A DNA stretch of 64,000 bases from Candidatus Zixiibacteriota bacterium. GTDB lineage: Bacteria; Zixibacteria; MSB-5A5; UBA10806; 4484-95. The notes beneath the pieces are model-generated. The model was not told where the DNA came from. It did not search any database and saw nothing but the letters and a program-made list of their open reading frames with translations. Shown in pieces: positions 36,191 through 45,689 of this stretch (the first letter of the stretch is position 1; each line of letters starts with the position of its first letter). The translations under genes were made by a program, and so were the position numbers. The DNA lies in assembly GCA_024231855.1 (NCBI GenBank), contig JAAEQD010000049.1, positions 1 through 64,000 on the forward strand, read 5' to 3'.

Positions 36191-37270
36191 TCAGGGCCAA
36201 ATATGCAAGCTTTTTTCTTCCCGTTTGGCAGAAAACGACCTTGCCGCCTCGCTTAGAAATCCCCAGGCCAAACCGCCATGTATGCATAAATATATAGCCG
36301 GTAATATAAACAGAAACTCGATTCCTTTTTTCATGGCTACCAGCAGGCTGCCCAGAAGTATACCGGCCAGGTAGACACCGATATAGATATCCAGAACCGG
36401 CCGCACCTGCTCGGATAGAAGCGATAAAACCATCAGGCAAACCAGGCCAAAGAAATAGACCGCCGGTATCAGGGCTCCCGATGAGATCGCCTCGCTGTGT
36501 TTTCTCATAAACCGGAAACGTCCCACGCCATAGCGGGTTAGCTGCTTGAAAAGGCCGGCCAGGCTGTCGCGAGGGTAATAGTAAACCGCCAGTTTGGGTG
36601 ATGTGTACGATTTAAAGCCGGCTTTGCTCACCCGATAATTGTATTCCACATCCTCGGCCGCGTCAAATTCCTCGTTGAAATAGCCCGCTTTCTCGAACAC
36701 CTCTTGCTTATACGAGGCTCCCGATGAGGTCGGATCGACGTAATCCTCCCGCATCGAATAGATTGTCGAATCCAGACCATGGCCCAATGTCGACTTCCGG
36801 GCAATCGAGACGGCCTCTTGAAAAAAGCTGTTTTCCGGTGTGTCCAGAATCTGCGGACGACTCAGCGTTGAGACATCTTTTTCGCTCATTAGCAGGGCGG
36901 TATTTTTCAGGAGTTGATCGTTGTCGATATAAACGTGCCCATCGATAAATGTAACGATCTCCCCTGTCGCGGCTTCGGCGCCGATATTGCGAGCGGCCGA
37001 TGATCGTCGTTTGGGATTATCCAGAATAGTCACCCTGTGATCGCTATCGGCAATAGATTTAACTATCTCGACAGTGTTATCATCGGATTGCCCTTCGACA
37101 ACCAGAACCTCAAGTTTGTCATCCGGGTAGTCCTGGGTCAGGATATAATCCAGGGTCCGGGCAATAAACCTTTCCTCGTTGCGAATGGGGACGACAACAC
37201 TTATAACTGGCAATTCGGCCGACAAGGTTGGCTCGGCGCCGTTAGTATCGATTTTCTCGTTTTCACTCAT
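36191..37270 (-). CDS. family 2 glycosyltransferase with membrane tail
   Basis: 359 residues. GT-A domain at 20-240: ISVVVPIRNEERFIARTLD, VLVVEGQSDDNT, SSAARNIGAEAATGEIVTFIDGH (the DxD position reads DGH), ASYKQEVFEKAGYFNEEFDAAEDVEYNYRV. Two to three membrane helices follow (ALIPAVYFFGLVCLMVL; IYIGVYLAGILLGSLLVA). It probably elongates or starts a cell-surface glycan; ExoA-like succinoglycan transferases share this layout. tRNA-Arg lies about 100 bases downstream. Confidence 0.88.
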   Translation of the reverse strand: MSENEKIDTNGAEPTLSAELPVISVVVPIRNEERFIARTLDYILTQDYPDDKLEVLVVEGQSDDNTVEIVKSIADSDHRVTILDNPKRRSSAARNIGAEAATGEIVTFIDGHVYIDNDQLLKNTALLMSEKDVSTLSRPQILDTPENSFFQEAVSIARKSTLGHGLDSTIYSMREDYVDPTSSGASYKQEVFEKAGYFNEEFDAAEDVEYNYRVSKAGFKSYTSPKLAVYYYPRDSLAGLFKQLTRYGVGRFRFMRKHSEAISSGALIPAVYFFGLVCLMVLSLLSEQVRPVLDIYIGVYLAGILLGSLLVAMKKGIEFLFILPAIYLCIHGGLAWGFLSEAARSFSAKREEKSLHIWP

Positions 37271-37307
37271 ATTAAACTATCGACCGTTCTCAACATTTGC
37301 CAAGCAT

Positions 37308-39758
37308 TTAGTCCGCCGATGGATATGTTCCCGGCGGCAACATCGGCAAAGCTCCTCCGCGAGCTTCATTGAGCATTTTAATATACCTGTAAACAGGCTC
37401 ATCATCAACTTCGGTTTTGGCAAATGGCATAAGATCGGGAGACTTGAACATTCCTTTATACCGGGGAATTTCCCTGATAGTGATCTCTTGATCGGATTCG
37501 ATGCCCGCTTGCTTCCTGGCGATCTCGATTGCCATCTGAAGACCGCCTATTTCATCGATTAAGCCATTGTCTTTGCCATCCAGACCCGAATAGAAATGCC
37601 CCTCGCCGATCTCCCTGACGCGTTCTTCGGTCAGATTCCGGCCCTCGGCAACCTTCCCGACGAATTCGCCATACATCTCTTTGAAAAAGACCTCTATCAT
37701 TGCCCGTTCCTCATCATCGAGATTACGAGCCGGCACCCTAATATTCAGAATCGGGATTCTCACGCCGAAACCCAGGTCGGCATGCTTGCCCCGTTTAACA
37801 TGATCCGAAGTCATGCCGAGCTTTTCAGAAAATTCAATATCGTAAATCCAGCCGCCGATCACGCCTATCGAACCGGTGATTGTAGTCGGCCCGGCCAGAA
37901 TCTTGTCGCCATACATCGAAATCCAGTAGCCGCCGGAACCGGCCACCTGCCCCTGGCTGATTATCACAGGCTTTTTAGCGGCACATTTTTTCAGTGCTTC
38001 GGCTACCAGGTCGCTGGCAAGCGCGTCGCCACCCGGCGAATCGACCCTGAATACGACGGCTTTAATCGATCCGGCATCAGCTAAACCGAGAAATACTCGC
38101 TCCAGCCATCTGGCCCTGATTCCGCTGTCCATGGCGCATTCTCCCAGCCCATAAACAACCGCCACTTCCGGTACCGCGCCCCAGTTTTCAGGCGGCAGAG
38201 CGTTGGCTAAAAGCTCATCCGATCGTATCGATCTCAATTTCTTGCTCGTCATCTCATTGATAATCTTGCCGATATCCGACCAGCGAGCAAGCGTATCCAC
38301 CAGATCGCTTTCCAGCGCAGTCCGGGGCAGAAAAATCGCTTTCTCATCGACCAGCAAATCAAACATATCAGTCGTCATTGATCGCGATTGGACAATATCG
38401 TCCCGGGCGGTTTCATAAAGATCATCGGTATAATCCTGATATTGTTCCCTGTCCGCGTCCGACATACTATCGCGGGATAAAATCTCGGCGGCGGATTTAT
38501 ACTTGAAAAAGCGCCACTCATCGAAACCAAGCCCCAGCTTGGCCAGAGTGCCTTTCAAATATGTCTTGCCCAGCGTGTAGCCGGTAATTTCTATTAAGCC
38601 CTGAGGATCGAGCACGATTTTATCAGCGACGCTGGCCAGATGGTAACCAGTGAGTGAAATCCGATCGATAAAGATTACTACGGTTTTGCCTTTGAATTTT
38701 GCTTCTCTCAATGCTTCGCGTATCTCCCAGCCATGCTCCGGCGCTACCCTCATCGATGACAGGTTGAGGGCGATCGCGGCAATCCGGGGATCGTCGGCGG
38801 CCGCTTTGATATTCTGCAAAATCTCGATCAGCCGGATTTTGCCTCTATCGAAAAACCTGTAATTCAGATAGCCAATTCGCCCCTTCATATTCATTTTGAG
38901 ATATCGTCGATTCTTATCAACAAGCTCCGGGAATACGCTGCGACGATAACCGCCGCCCCGAATCGAATAGCTGGTATAAGAATGTTTCTGATCATTATCG
39001 AAATGCAATTGACTGCTTATAGCATTCTTGCCGAAATCAATAGTCAAACCGGTCGTGAATGACTCGTTTTCGAAATATCTTCCGCTGAGATTTATTCCCG
39101 GTACTATTTCAAAGACAGCCCCGGCGCTCCAGAGAGCGTCGCTGAATTTTGTCTTCTTCTGCATCGCCATATCGCCGAATAACGTTATCCGAGGATTACC
39201 CAACGGCCGAATACCGATCTCGGCTATACCCTGACGTTCGCCGCTTTCGATAGACCACTGGCCGGTCAGACCAAGCGAAAGACACTTCATTGGGCGGAAA
39301 ATCATGCCGCTGGACCAGCTTTTTTCCCGATTGGCGTTGTCATTGTTGGAGGTCGACCAGCTATAGCCTATACCGGAAGCGTACATATCGCCACCAAAGC
39401 CCAGGGAAAGACGATAATCGGTGATTTTCAAGTCGCCATAGTTGTTATGAAGTACGCCAAAGCCGATATTCGGCGCCCCCAGAAACAGCCCCCAGTCATC
39501 GAATGTGCCGGCTTTTGTGCCCTCCGTTGTCCAATGGAACCGGGAATCGAATGCGTTTAAAAAAGATGAATTGGCCGGGTTAGTGAATCCCAGAAGCCCT
39601 TCATTATAAACTCCGGGCGATGCCATTAAAAAACCGCTGTGAGTATAATAATCAGGTATCGCCTGGCCGAGTAATGTATCTGATTCACTTTGGCTATAAG
39701 CGGATACAATCAGCGCAACATGTAACAACATGATAAAAAATATTATCTCTTTTCTCAT
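37308..39758 (-). CDS. sppA: signal peptide peptidase SppA (S49) fused to a beta-rich outer-membrane-like domain
   Basis: 816 residues with a signal peptide (about 1-22). The C-terminal ~520 residues are a tandem S49 SppA: catalytic Lys in FKYKSAAEILSRDSMSD and Ser in GQVAGSGGYWISMYGDKI, with ITGSIGVIGG. The N-terminal ~260 residues before it (after SESDTLLGQAIPDYY) are alternating short beta strands rich in Gly and aromatics (GFGVLHNNYGDLK, YASGIGYSWSTSN), resembling an outer membrane barrel, not the usual membrane anchor. SppA clips leftover signal peptides. ATG 39758 has GGAG six bases upstream. Confidence 0.85.
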   Translation of the reverse strand: MRKEIIFFIMLLHVALIVSAYSQSESDTLLGQAIPDYYTHSGFLMASPGVYNEGLLGFTNPANSSFLNAFDSRFHWTTEGTKAGTFDDWGLFLGAPNIGFGVLHNNYGDLKITDYRLSLGFGGDMYASGIGYSWSTSNNDNANREKSWSSGMIFRPMKCLSLGLTGQWSIESGERQGIAEIGIRPLGNPRITLFGDMAMQKKTKFSDALWSAGAVFEIVPGINLSGRYFENESFTTGLTIDFGKNAISSQLHFDNDQKHSYTSYSIRGGGYRRSVFPELVDKNRRYLKMNMKGRIGYLNYRFFDRGKIRLIEILQNIKAAADDPRIAAIALNLSSMRVAPEHGWEIREALREAKFKGKTVVIFIDRISLTGYHLASVADKIVLDPQGLIEITGYTLGKTYLKGTLAKLGLGFDEWRFFKYKSAAEILSRDSMSDADREQYQDYTDDLYETARDDIVQSRSMTTDMFDLLVDEKAIFLPRTALESDLVDTLARWSDIGKIINEMTSKKLRSIRSDELLANALPPENWGAVPEVAVVYGLGECAMDSGIRARWLERVFLGLADAGSIKAVVFRVDSPGGDALASDLVAEALKKCAAKKPVIISQGQVAGSGGYWISMYGDKILAGPTTITGSIGVIGGWIYDIEFSEKLGMTSDHVKRGKHADLGFGVRIPILNIRVPARNLDDEERAMIEVFFKEMYGEFVGKVAEGRNLTEERVREIGEGHFYSGLDGKDNGLIDEIGGLQMAIEIARKQAGIESDQEITIREIPRYKGMFKSPDLMPFAKTEVDDEPVYRYIKMLNEARGGALPMLPPGTYPSAD

Positions 39759-39915
39759 AGCTACTCCATAAATTTTCATCAGTTCAACAAAAAGCCAACA
39801 AATCTTAACGTTTAATATTATATTGATATTACTATTGTCTGGTTTCATCTGGCAAGCTCAAATAATAAAAAAGTCGAAAATAAATTAATTAAGGAAAGTT
39901 GGACTCAGGTGTGAT

Positions 39916-41079
39916 TTATCGGGGAATAGTTAGTGGAGGAGTTTCTGGGCACCATTTTATTCCCTGATTTTGCCCCCTGAAAAAATTAACGAGATATGTG
40001 ATATCCGAGCCGATTACCCGGCAGTCACCATTGACATCCGCCGCCGAATATAGCCATGAACCAGTTGAATCATTATAGCAGCTATCGGGAGGCACATCAC
40101 CCTCCATCGAGAAATAGCGCACACCATAAGTGACATCACTACCAATAACGGAATCATCGCCGTTAATATCACCCGGCAGATAGTCCGGTTCGATCAATAT
40201 TGGTACATCATCTGAATTTAAAATAGCCAATTCAAAATTGCCCAGATGATACCAATTGTCTTGAGTCTCGGAAGGATACAATGTGGCCGCGGCATCGAAA
40301 TTAGACGTGGAATCCATGTGAATATACAGTGGCAGCCCATTGCAAAACACCCATAATCTATAGCCGTCGCTTATAATGAAATTGTATAAGCCACGCGAAT
40401 TGGCACCAATCAATTCCAGCATCGCGGTAATTATGCCATTTGTAACATTCCAGCCGAATTCCTCGAAGTTTTTCAAAAGATATAAAAATAACAATTCCGA
40501 GTCTACTACAAGCGATGTGTCCGATGGGTCACATTCGGGAATACCCGAACCGCTCAGAGGATTGTCCAGCAAATATGGCTGACCTATCAATTGATACAGC
40601 ATCTGGATATTGGCATATCCATTGTGAATAAATGACCAGCTTTTCCCATCCTTAAACCTTGTAAATGGATGAGGATCTGGGATACTATCGCATAGATGGC
40701 AACAACAACCCGAAGTGCAATTCCTGATATGTGCCAGTATAATTTCAGGAGTTGTGTCTTCAAGACTGTCAACCACCGAGTCATAACTTGAATCCCTGAA
40801 CGCCCGCATGCCGCCCCGATAAATAGATGGCGCTTCACCAAACTGATCATAAGCGGCAATTCCCCAACCATCGGTATCTCCCCATTCAGATCGGTTTTTC
40901 AGCGAGTTCGGATATTCAATCAAATGATTATAAATAACGCTATCCGGAAGACTATCGGAAATAACAGCCCACAAACTGCAATTATGTCCTTCCCGTATCT
41001 GGCCCATTCCCATTACATTAGCGGTTATGAATATAGCTAACAGCAAACCAGGTAGGATAATTCCCCGCAGATTAATCAT
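39916..41079 (-). CDS. secreted class II glutamine amidotransferase-like protein with dockerin-like domains
   Basis: 387 residues with a signal peptide (about 1-24). A YafJ-like class II GATase follows: catalytic-type Cys34 in GHNCSLWAVIS, GDTDGWGIAAY, EIILAHIRNCTSG, SWSFIHNGYANI and DSELLFLYLL. The end has two dockerin-like repeats (GDINGDDSVIGSDVTYGVRY, ADVNGDCRVIGSDITYLVNF). The active Cys must be N-terminal after processing in known enzymes, and here it would need cleavage right after Asn33. Partner and substrate unknown. Confidence 0.75.
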   Translation of the reverse strand: MINLRGIILPGLLLAIFITANVMGMGQIREGHNCSLWAVISDSLPDSVIYNHLIEYPNSLKNRSEWGDTDGWGIAAYDQFGEAPSIYRGGMRAFRDSSYDSVVDSLEDTTPEIILAHIRNCTSGCCCHLCDSIPDPHPFTRFKDGKSWSFIHNGYANIQMLYQLIGQPYLLDNPLSGSGIPECDPSDTSLVVDSELLFLYLLKNFEEFGWNVTNGIITAMLELIGANSRGLYNFIISDGYRLWVFCNGLPLYIHMDSTSNFDAAATLYPSETQDNWYHLGNFELAILNSDDVPILIEPDYLPGDINGDDSVIGSDVTYGVRYFSMEGDVPPDSCYNDSTGSWLYSAADVNGDCRVIGSDITYLVNFFRGQNQGIKWCPETPPLTIPR

Positions 41080-41398
41080 TTCTCTTATCTTCCATTAATG
41101 ATACTTATCCCGGACTTCTATTGTATTAGCATCTCCGATTAAATTCTCGAGGATATTTCTTATAATTAACCGTCTTTATTAAAAATAAGCAAATACACAA
41201 AACTGTCAATATAAATTTATCGTAAAATATATCGATTTTACTTGACAAGCATATCCGAAAACGCCTATTTTAAATCAAGACCCAAAGTAACTGAGAAATT
41301 TACACCTATAGTTTCTGTGTTCTTTACTTAAAAGTCTATTGATATCCGGGAAGAGAGCAAAACATGATTAGGTCAATTCAAGAGAAAAGGAGTTGGTT
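41080..41398. other. divergent intergenic region with a promoter
   Basis: No gene. It separates the amidotransferase gene (minus) from the Ig-like lipoprotein gene (plus) and contains the promoter at 41242-41271. Confidence 0.4.
41242..41271 (+). promoter_or_regulatory. promoter of the Ig-like lipoprotein gene
   Basis: TTGACA 41242-41247 with TATTTT at 41266-41271 (18-base spacer). The leader would be about 120 bases. Confidence 0.55.
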
Positions 41399-43222
41399 AT
41401 GAGATGGTTGACTATTAGCCTGATATCGATTGCTTTGGCTATCGGGTCAAGTTGCAAGGATAATCCGGTCGAGGAATTGCCAAGCGCGGTTCCAGTGGAG
41501 ATTGTTCTTTCCGCGGACCACTCATCTATTTTAGTTGGCGGCGAAGCATCCTGGATTTACGCTCATGTTTTAGGTGAGGGTGGCGACACCCTGGGCGCCG
41601 GTTTCGAAATCAGATTCGAAATTACTGAAGCCCCGGCGGCATCCGGCCCGGAAAGCCCGTCATTCGATCATTTTGATTACCCCGACTCGATACTTTTAGA
41701 GGTAACAGTTGTCACTGACGACAATGGCCGCGCTTTAGCGAGGTTATACTCCGGCACTGAAGCCGGCAATGTGACTATCAGGGCGACTTATACCGATGAC
41801 GACGAGGTTTTTGCCGAGCAGTCACTTGTGACAATCCTGGCTGTCCCACCTGGCTGGATCTATCTCACACATGAGGGAGATCCTCTCATAGTCGGCGGAC
41901 CGCCAATTCCGGTCCACGCGTCAATCGATGATATATACGGCAATCCGATTGGTGAGGATTATGGTATAAGATTTGAAATTACCGACGGACCGGATTGGTC
42001 CGGCGAGGAAAGCCCATCATTTGAATTCCCGGCAACAGATGATTCAAGTCAACGGGAAATTTCCATCATGACCGATGAAAACGGTGAAGCATCCGTTTTT
42101 ATCTATCCGGGCACACTTCAAGGAATGTTTCTGTTAAGGGCGGCTGTATCTTCCGATACTAATATTACCGCGGCAATCCCGATGCAAATCCAGCCTATTA
42201 GTCAGATTGACAGTATTAGTCTGTCTATTAGTGATCAAACCATATCAGTTGGCTATGAGGCAACGAATATTTATGCAACCGCGCTGGATTACAATGACAA
42301 TCCTCTTAGTAGCGGCTACGAAATTCGACTTGATATAATTGAGTCACCCTCGGGCGTATCGTTTCATACGCCGCAGGGCGATATTTTAAGTACTGTAGAT
42401 ACTACCGGTGTCAATGGCAGACTCAGCGTTCAGATGTTCTCCGGTACGGTTTTTGGGACGGTTAAAATTCGGGCTACTGATTTGCTCGATACTACCACTT
42501 TTTCCGAAAGTACATTAGTTACAATCGAGAGCGGCCCACCCTATCATATTGAATTATTCCCTTCTAACGGTCCCGCAGTTGATGGTGAAGTCATTATTAC
42601 GGGAATAGCAGCCGTGGTCTGGGATCAATTTATTAATCCCGTTGAGCCATTTACTTCCGTTCACTTCGGAATAATACCCGACACTATAGCCTATATCGAA
42701 GGTTCGGCTTACACAGGCGGCTGGGTTGATCCCGAAACAGGCGATACAATCGGCGTGCGAGGTATGACTGAAACCTGGATGGCATATTCTTGCTACCATA
42801 CTTTCGATACCGTAAGAATAATCGCCTCATCCGGAGATGTTACAGATACAAGCGCGGCAATCATATTGCCTATTTACGATCCCCAATTAAATATATCAGC
42901 CCAACCGGAAAGCTTGATTATCCAATCCCCCGATACCATAGCCTATGCTGGTTTAGAAGCTCGGCTTTTCGATGGTATCGGTTGTCCTATCCACAATGGG
43001 GTAATAAATTTCAATGCTGAAGTATGCGGCGAAATTTCGGGAGCTTTTTCCGATACAACCGATGATCAGGGCTACGCCCATTCAGAGTTCATGATCCGAG
43101 CCGATGAGATTCCTGAAAATCCACCTGATCCGCCCCAATGTACGGCTATAGTTAGTGCCACTTTAAGAGGCTACCCGGAAATTGAAGCCGAATGCGAAAT
43201 ATACTGTTATGTACTAGAGTAA
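41399..43222 (+). CDS. Ig-like (Big) domain lipoprotein
   Basis: 607 residues. N-terminus MRWLTISLISIALAIGSSC is a lipoprotein signal with Cys19 or so at the cleavage point. At least three ~105-residue invasin-type Ig repeats follow, each with a VGGEASWIYAHV/VGYEATNIYATAL-like strand, a GYEIRLDI/GFEIRFEI strand, DxNGxA and YSGT/YPGT turns (about residues 30-130, 135-235, 240-345), then two further beta domains to the end (one with DDQGYAHSEFMI). Likely a surface adhesin or structural protein. AAAGGAG precedes ATG 41399. Confidence 0.75.
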   Translation: MRWLTISLISIALAIGSSCKDNPVEELPSAVPVEIVLSADHSSILVGGEASWIYAHVLGEGGDTLGAGFEIRFEITEAPAASGPESPSFDHFDYPDSILLEVTVVTDDNGRALARLYSGTEAGNVTIRATYTDDDEVFAEQSLVTILAVPPGWIYLTHEGDPLIVGGPPIPVHASIDDIYGNPIGEDYGIRFEITDGPDWSGEESPSFEFPATDDSSQREISIMTDENGEASVFIYPGTLQGMFLLRAAVSSDTNITAAIPMQIQPISQIDSISLSISDQTISVGYEATNIYATALDYNDNPLSSGYEIRLDIIESPSGVSFHTPQGDILSTVDTTGVNGRLSVQMFSGTVFGTVKIRATDLLDTTTFSESTLVTIESGPPYHIELFPSNGPAVDGEVIITGIAAVVWDQFINPVEPFTSVHFGIIPDTIAYIEGSAYTGGWVDPETGDTIGVRGMTETWMAYSCYHTFDTVRIIASSGDVTDTSAAIILPIYDPQLNISAQPESLIIQSPDTIAYAGLEARLFDGIGCPIHNGVINFNAEVCGEISGAFSDTTDDQGYAHSEFMIRADEIPENPPDPPQCTAIVSATLRGYPEIEAECEIYCYVLE

Positions 43223-43231
43223 CAGGCAGCG

Positions 43232-44083
43232 TTATGCTGTCTTACTGCCGCATCGGGTACACATTACTACCCCGAAAATAATCAGACCGATTCCCGCCAG
43301 GCTAAGCGCGCCGATTAGCTCATCGAAAAGAAAAAAGCCGAAAGCCAGAGCGTAAATTGTCCCCAGGTAATTGAAATTACTGATATTGGCGGCTTTCTCG
43401 GCCTGATAAGCTTTAGTCATATAAATTTGCGCGACAGTAGTCGCCAGGCCAATCATTATAAGTATCAGCCAGTCATCCGCTGCCGGCGGCACCCAATGCG
43501 TGGCAGTATACAGACCGATCACCGGTACAGTCACCAGCGGGAAATAGAAAACCACTACCAGCGGATGGTCATGATCCTTGAGCTTTCGGATGAAGTTATA
43601 GGCTAATCCCGAAAAGACCGCCGCCGTAATTCCCAATGATAGTTCAAGCATCGATATTCGGGTGTCGAAGCCTTTAACCATAACCACTCCGGCAAACGAG
43701 ACCAGGAACATTAGCCATTGAATAGGCCGGGCACGCTCCTTAAGCATAATACCGGCGATCAATATCGTAAATATCGGCGATAGATACTGGATAGTAACCG
43801 CGCTGGCCAATGGCATCTGCTGCAGGGTGTAGAAATACATAATCAGGGCGATAGTACCGGCGATGCCGCGATATATCAGAAGCGGCTTATTATTCCCCCA
43901 CGGATTCAGCCCTCTCCTGCGGATAAGCGCGTAACCTACCACCAGCGATACCAGGGCCCTGAAAAACACGATTTCATGGGCTGGAATATGTTTAATATAT
44001 TTAACACCGATATTCATGAGGGCGAAGAATATTGTCGAGAGTATTATGTATTTTACCCCGGGCGAGAGATTAAGTGATTTCAA
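43232..44083 (-). CDS. DMT-superfamily transporter, EamA type
   Basis: 283 residues with ten predicted membrane helices in two EamA repeats: FALMNIGVKYIKHIPAHEIVFFRAL in the first, and AAVFSGLAYNFIRKL and YLGTIYALAFGFFLFDELIG in the second. EamA proteins export small metabolites; the substrate cannot be told. I chose TTG 44083 because AGGGGAG lies seven bases upstream; a GTG at 44113 is also in frame. Confidence 0.85.
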   Translation of the reverse strand: MKSLNLSPGVKYIILSTIFFALMNIGVKYIKHIPAHEIVFFRALVSLVVGYALIRRRGLNPWGNNKPLLIYRGIAGTIALIMYFYTLQQMPLASAVTIQYLSPIFTILIAGIMLKERARPIQWLMFLVSFAGVVMVKGFDTRISMLELSLGITAAVFSGLAYNFIRKLKDHDHPLVVVFYFPLVTVPVIGLYTATHWVPPAADDWLILIMIGLATTVAQIYMTKAYQAEKAANISNFNYLGTIYALAFGFFLFDELIGALSLAGIGLIIFGVVMCTRCGSKTA

Positions 44084-44305
44084 ATTAGCGACTCCCCTAT
44101 CGTTGGTTTGCACTTAATCAAGCCCGTTGCCGCAAAATTCATATTAGTAAATTGTTGATTATTGTCAGTCAAGTCAAGTTGTAATTAGAATCTCGCGCAA
44201 AACTAAGGATTAAAATAATTACTACATAGACTATGAGGAACCAACTATCAATATTTAAGGTTATTTTATAATATGACAATTGACAAAAACAACATAGGAG
44301 GAGAC

Positions 44306-44710
44306 ATGATCAAGAAAACAGCGACTTTAATTGCGGTGTTATTGATAATCGGCGCGGTAACGGCCTTGGCTGGAGATAAAACCGAAGCTAAACACGCCGA
44401 TTTCGAAGGCACGCTGGTTTGTTTGGGATGCGATTTGAAAAATGCCGAGGATGCCCGGTCGGCTTGCAGCGTTTTCGGGCATACGCATGCTTTAAAAACC
44501 GATGATGGTAAGTACATCAACTTTCTCGAAAACCAGTACTCGACCGATCTGCTGGATGGCGGAAAGTATCATAACAAGGATGTGAAAGTGCACGGCATTT
44601 ATCACGCCAGCGCTAATTTACTGGATGTTGAAACTTTTTCGGTTGATGGCAAATCTAAAAACTGGTGTAGCCATTGCAAAACCATGGACAGTTGTATGGC
44701 AGGTAAATAG
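44306..44710 (+). CDS. small exported Cys-rich protein
   Basis: 134 residues; signal peptide MIKKTATLIAVLLIIGAVTALAG. The mature part has CLGCDLK near the start, a His-rich middle (FGHTHALK, KYHNKDVKVHGIYH) and WCSHCKTMDSCMAGK at the end, so metal or heme binding is possible but not shown. No CxxCH is present. AGGAGGAG is five bases before ATG 44306. A terminator follows at 44733-44760. I do not recognise the family with certainty. Confidence 0.7.
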   Translation: MIKKTATLIAVLLIIGAVTALAGDKTEAKHADFEGTLVCLGCDLKNAEDARSACSVFGHTHALKTDDGKYINFLENQYSTDLLDGGKYHNKDVKVHGIYHASANLLDVETFSVDGKSKNWCSHCKTMDSCMAGK

Positions 44711-44732
44711 TATAATTTAATTTTGATTATTC

Positions 44733-44760
44733 AACCGGATCTTGATAGATCCGGTTTTTT
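44733..44760. terminator. bidirectional intrinsic terminator
   Basis: AACCGGATC 44733-44741 pairs with GATCCGGTT 44748-44756, followed by a run of T on the plus strand. It serves the gene ending at 44710 and, read backwards (A-rich left side), possibly the minus gene ending at 44764. Confidence 0.85.
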
Positions 44761-44763
44761 ATT

Positions 44764-45045
44764 CTACTCCAGATGACGCTTTCGTGGATCGGGTCTACTG
44801 TCTTGCTTAGTACCGAATTTGGCTGAGTAGGTCCTGATAATAATATCGAGGTCATCAAACGAGATATCGAATTTCTCGATGATTGTCAGACAGGCATGTT
44901 CATACGCCTGGCCGGCGGCCAATGTCCGGCTTTCCCCGCTGAAGCCATGGACGGTCAAATATTCCATATATTTTACGCCATAGAAGTTATCCCACTGACT
45001 GGCTATATTCATTTCGTGCTTGTTTTCGTCTCCCCAAAGATCCAT
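44764..45045 (-). CDS. unknown small protein
   Basis: 93 residues, no signal or membrane segment. A charged N-terminus (MDLWGDENKHEMNIASQWDNF) and a mixed alpha/beta body (YMEYLTVHGFSGESRTLAAGQAYEHACLTIIEKF). Family not recognised. ATG 45045 has AGGGAAG five bases upstream; the longer form starts at TTG 45075. Confidence 0.55.
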   Translation of the reverse strand: MDLWGDENKHEMNIASQWDNFYGVKYMEYLTVHGFSGESRTLAAGQAYEHACLTIIEKFDISFDDLDIIIRTYSAKFGTKQDSRPDPRKRHLE

Positions 45046-45230
45046 ATAGACTTCCCTTTTAAAATCAATTGACAATTACTCTATCGGCCAGAATAGACTG
45101 GCTATAAGTATTCTTTTAAGAATCGTTAAAAAGTATGTATCATTTCAGGTTTCAATATTGAACTTGTGAAGTTAGGCTGACGATAATTAACGTATAGGAA
45201 AAATTGTGCTCGCAGAACCATATTAAAAAC
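45046..45230. other. intergenic region before the island
   Basis: No gene seen. It is the upstream side of the 93-residue protein and ends at the distal attachment-site copy. Confidence 0.3.
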
Positions 45231-45276
45231 TACCCCCGACAGGACTCGAACCTGTTACCCTCTGCTTAGAAGGCAG
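45231..45276 (-). repeat. attachment site, distal copy of tRNA-Arg 3' end
   Basis: 46 bases identical to 63613-63658: the 3' acceptor strand, T-arm, variable loop and the anticodon stem-loop with TCT. It then changes abruptly to GGGGGCG, so it is not a functional tRNA. Confidence 0.8.
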
Positions 45277-45689
45277 GGGGCGTATTTTTCGGTATCACAA
45301 AATGTGATTCCATTGATAGATAACAACTTAGGGCGTCGCGGTTACCCTATTTTCGTAGTAAATCAGAGGCCCTATTTCTGCCCGGATTTAAGCTACTATT
45401 TAAACAAGAGCGCCTGATTACTACTCTATTCATTCCTGAAATTAAACTTGCTCAGAAAAAATAATTCAATAAAAATAATTTATTCAATACCGTACAATTA
45501 CATAAAACGACCAATAACAGATCGGTTATCATAATAAGCTCGCTTTTATATGTTAAATAATTATACCCTCAATATTTAATATCACATATCCTGTTAAGTT
45601 ACAGTACAATTCATTTGTAATCGCACAAAAGACGTTTTAAGAATGAAAACAATTTTTCACTTGCAATTTTAACTAAGTCTTATTAAATA
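45277..45689. other. AT-rich island DNA without a clear gene
   Basis: Starts at the end of the partial tRNA copy. AT content is higher than in the left part of the window. No frame of note. Confidence 0.35.

Noticed and set aside
45231-45276. tRNA-like sequence as a functional tRNA
   Set aside because: Only the 3' part is present; no D-arm or 5' acceptor strand follows. Treated as an attachment-site copy. The same holds for 47848-47900.
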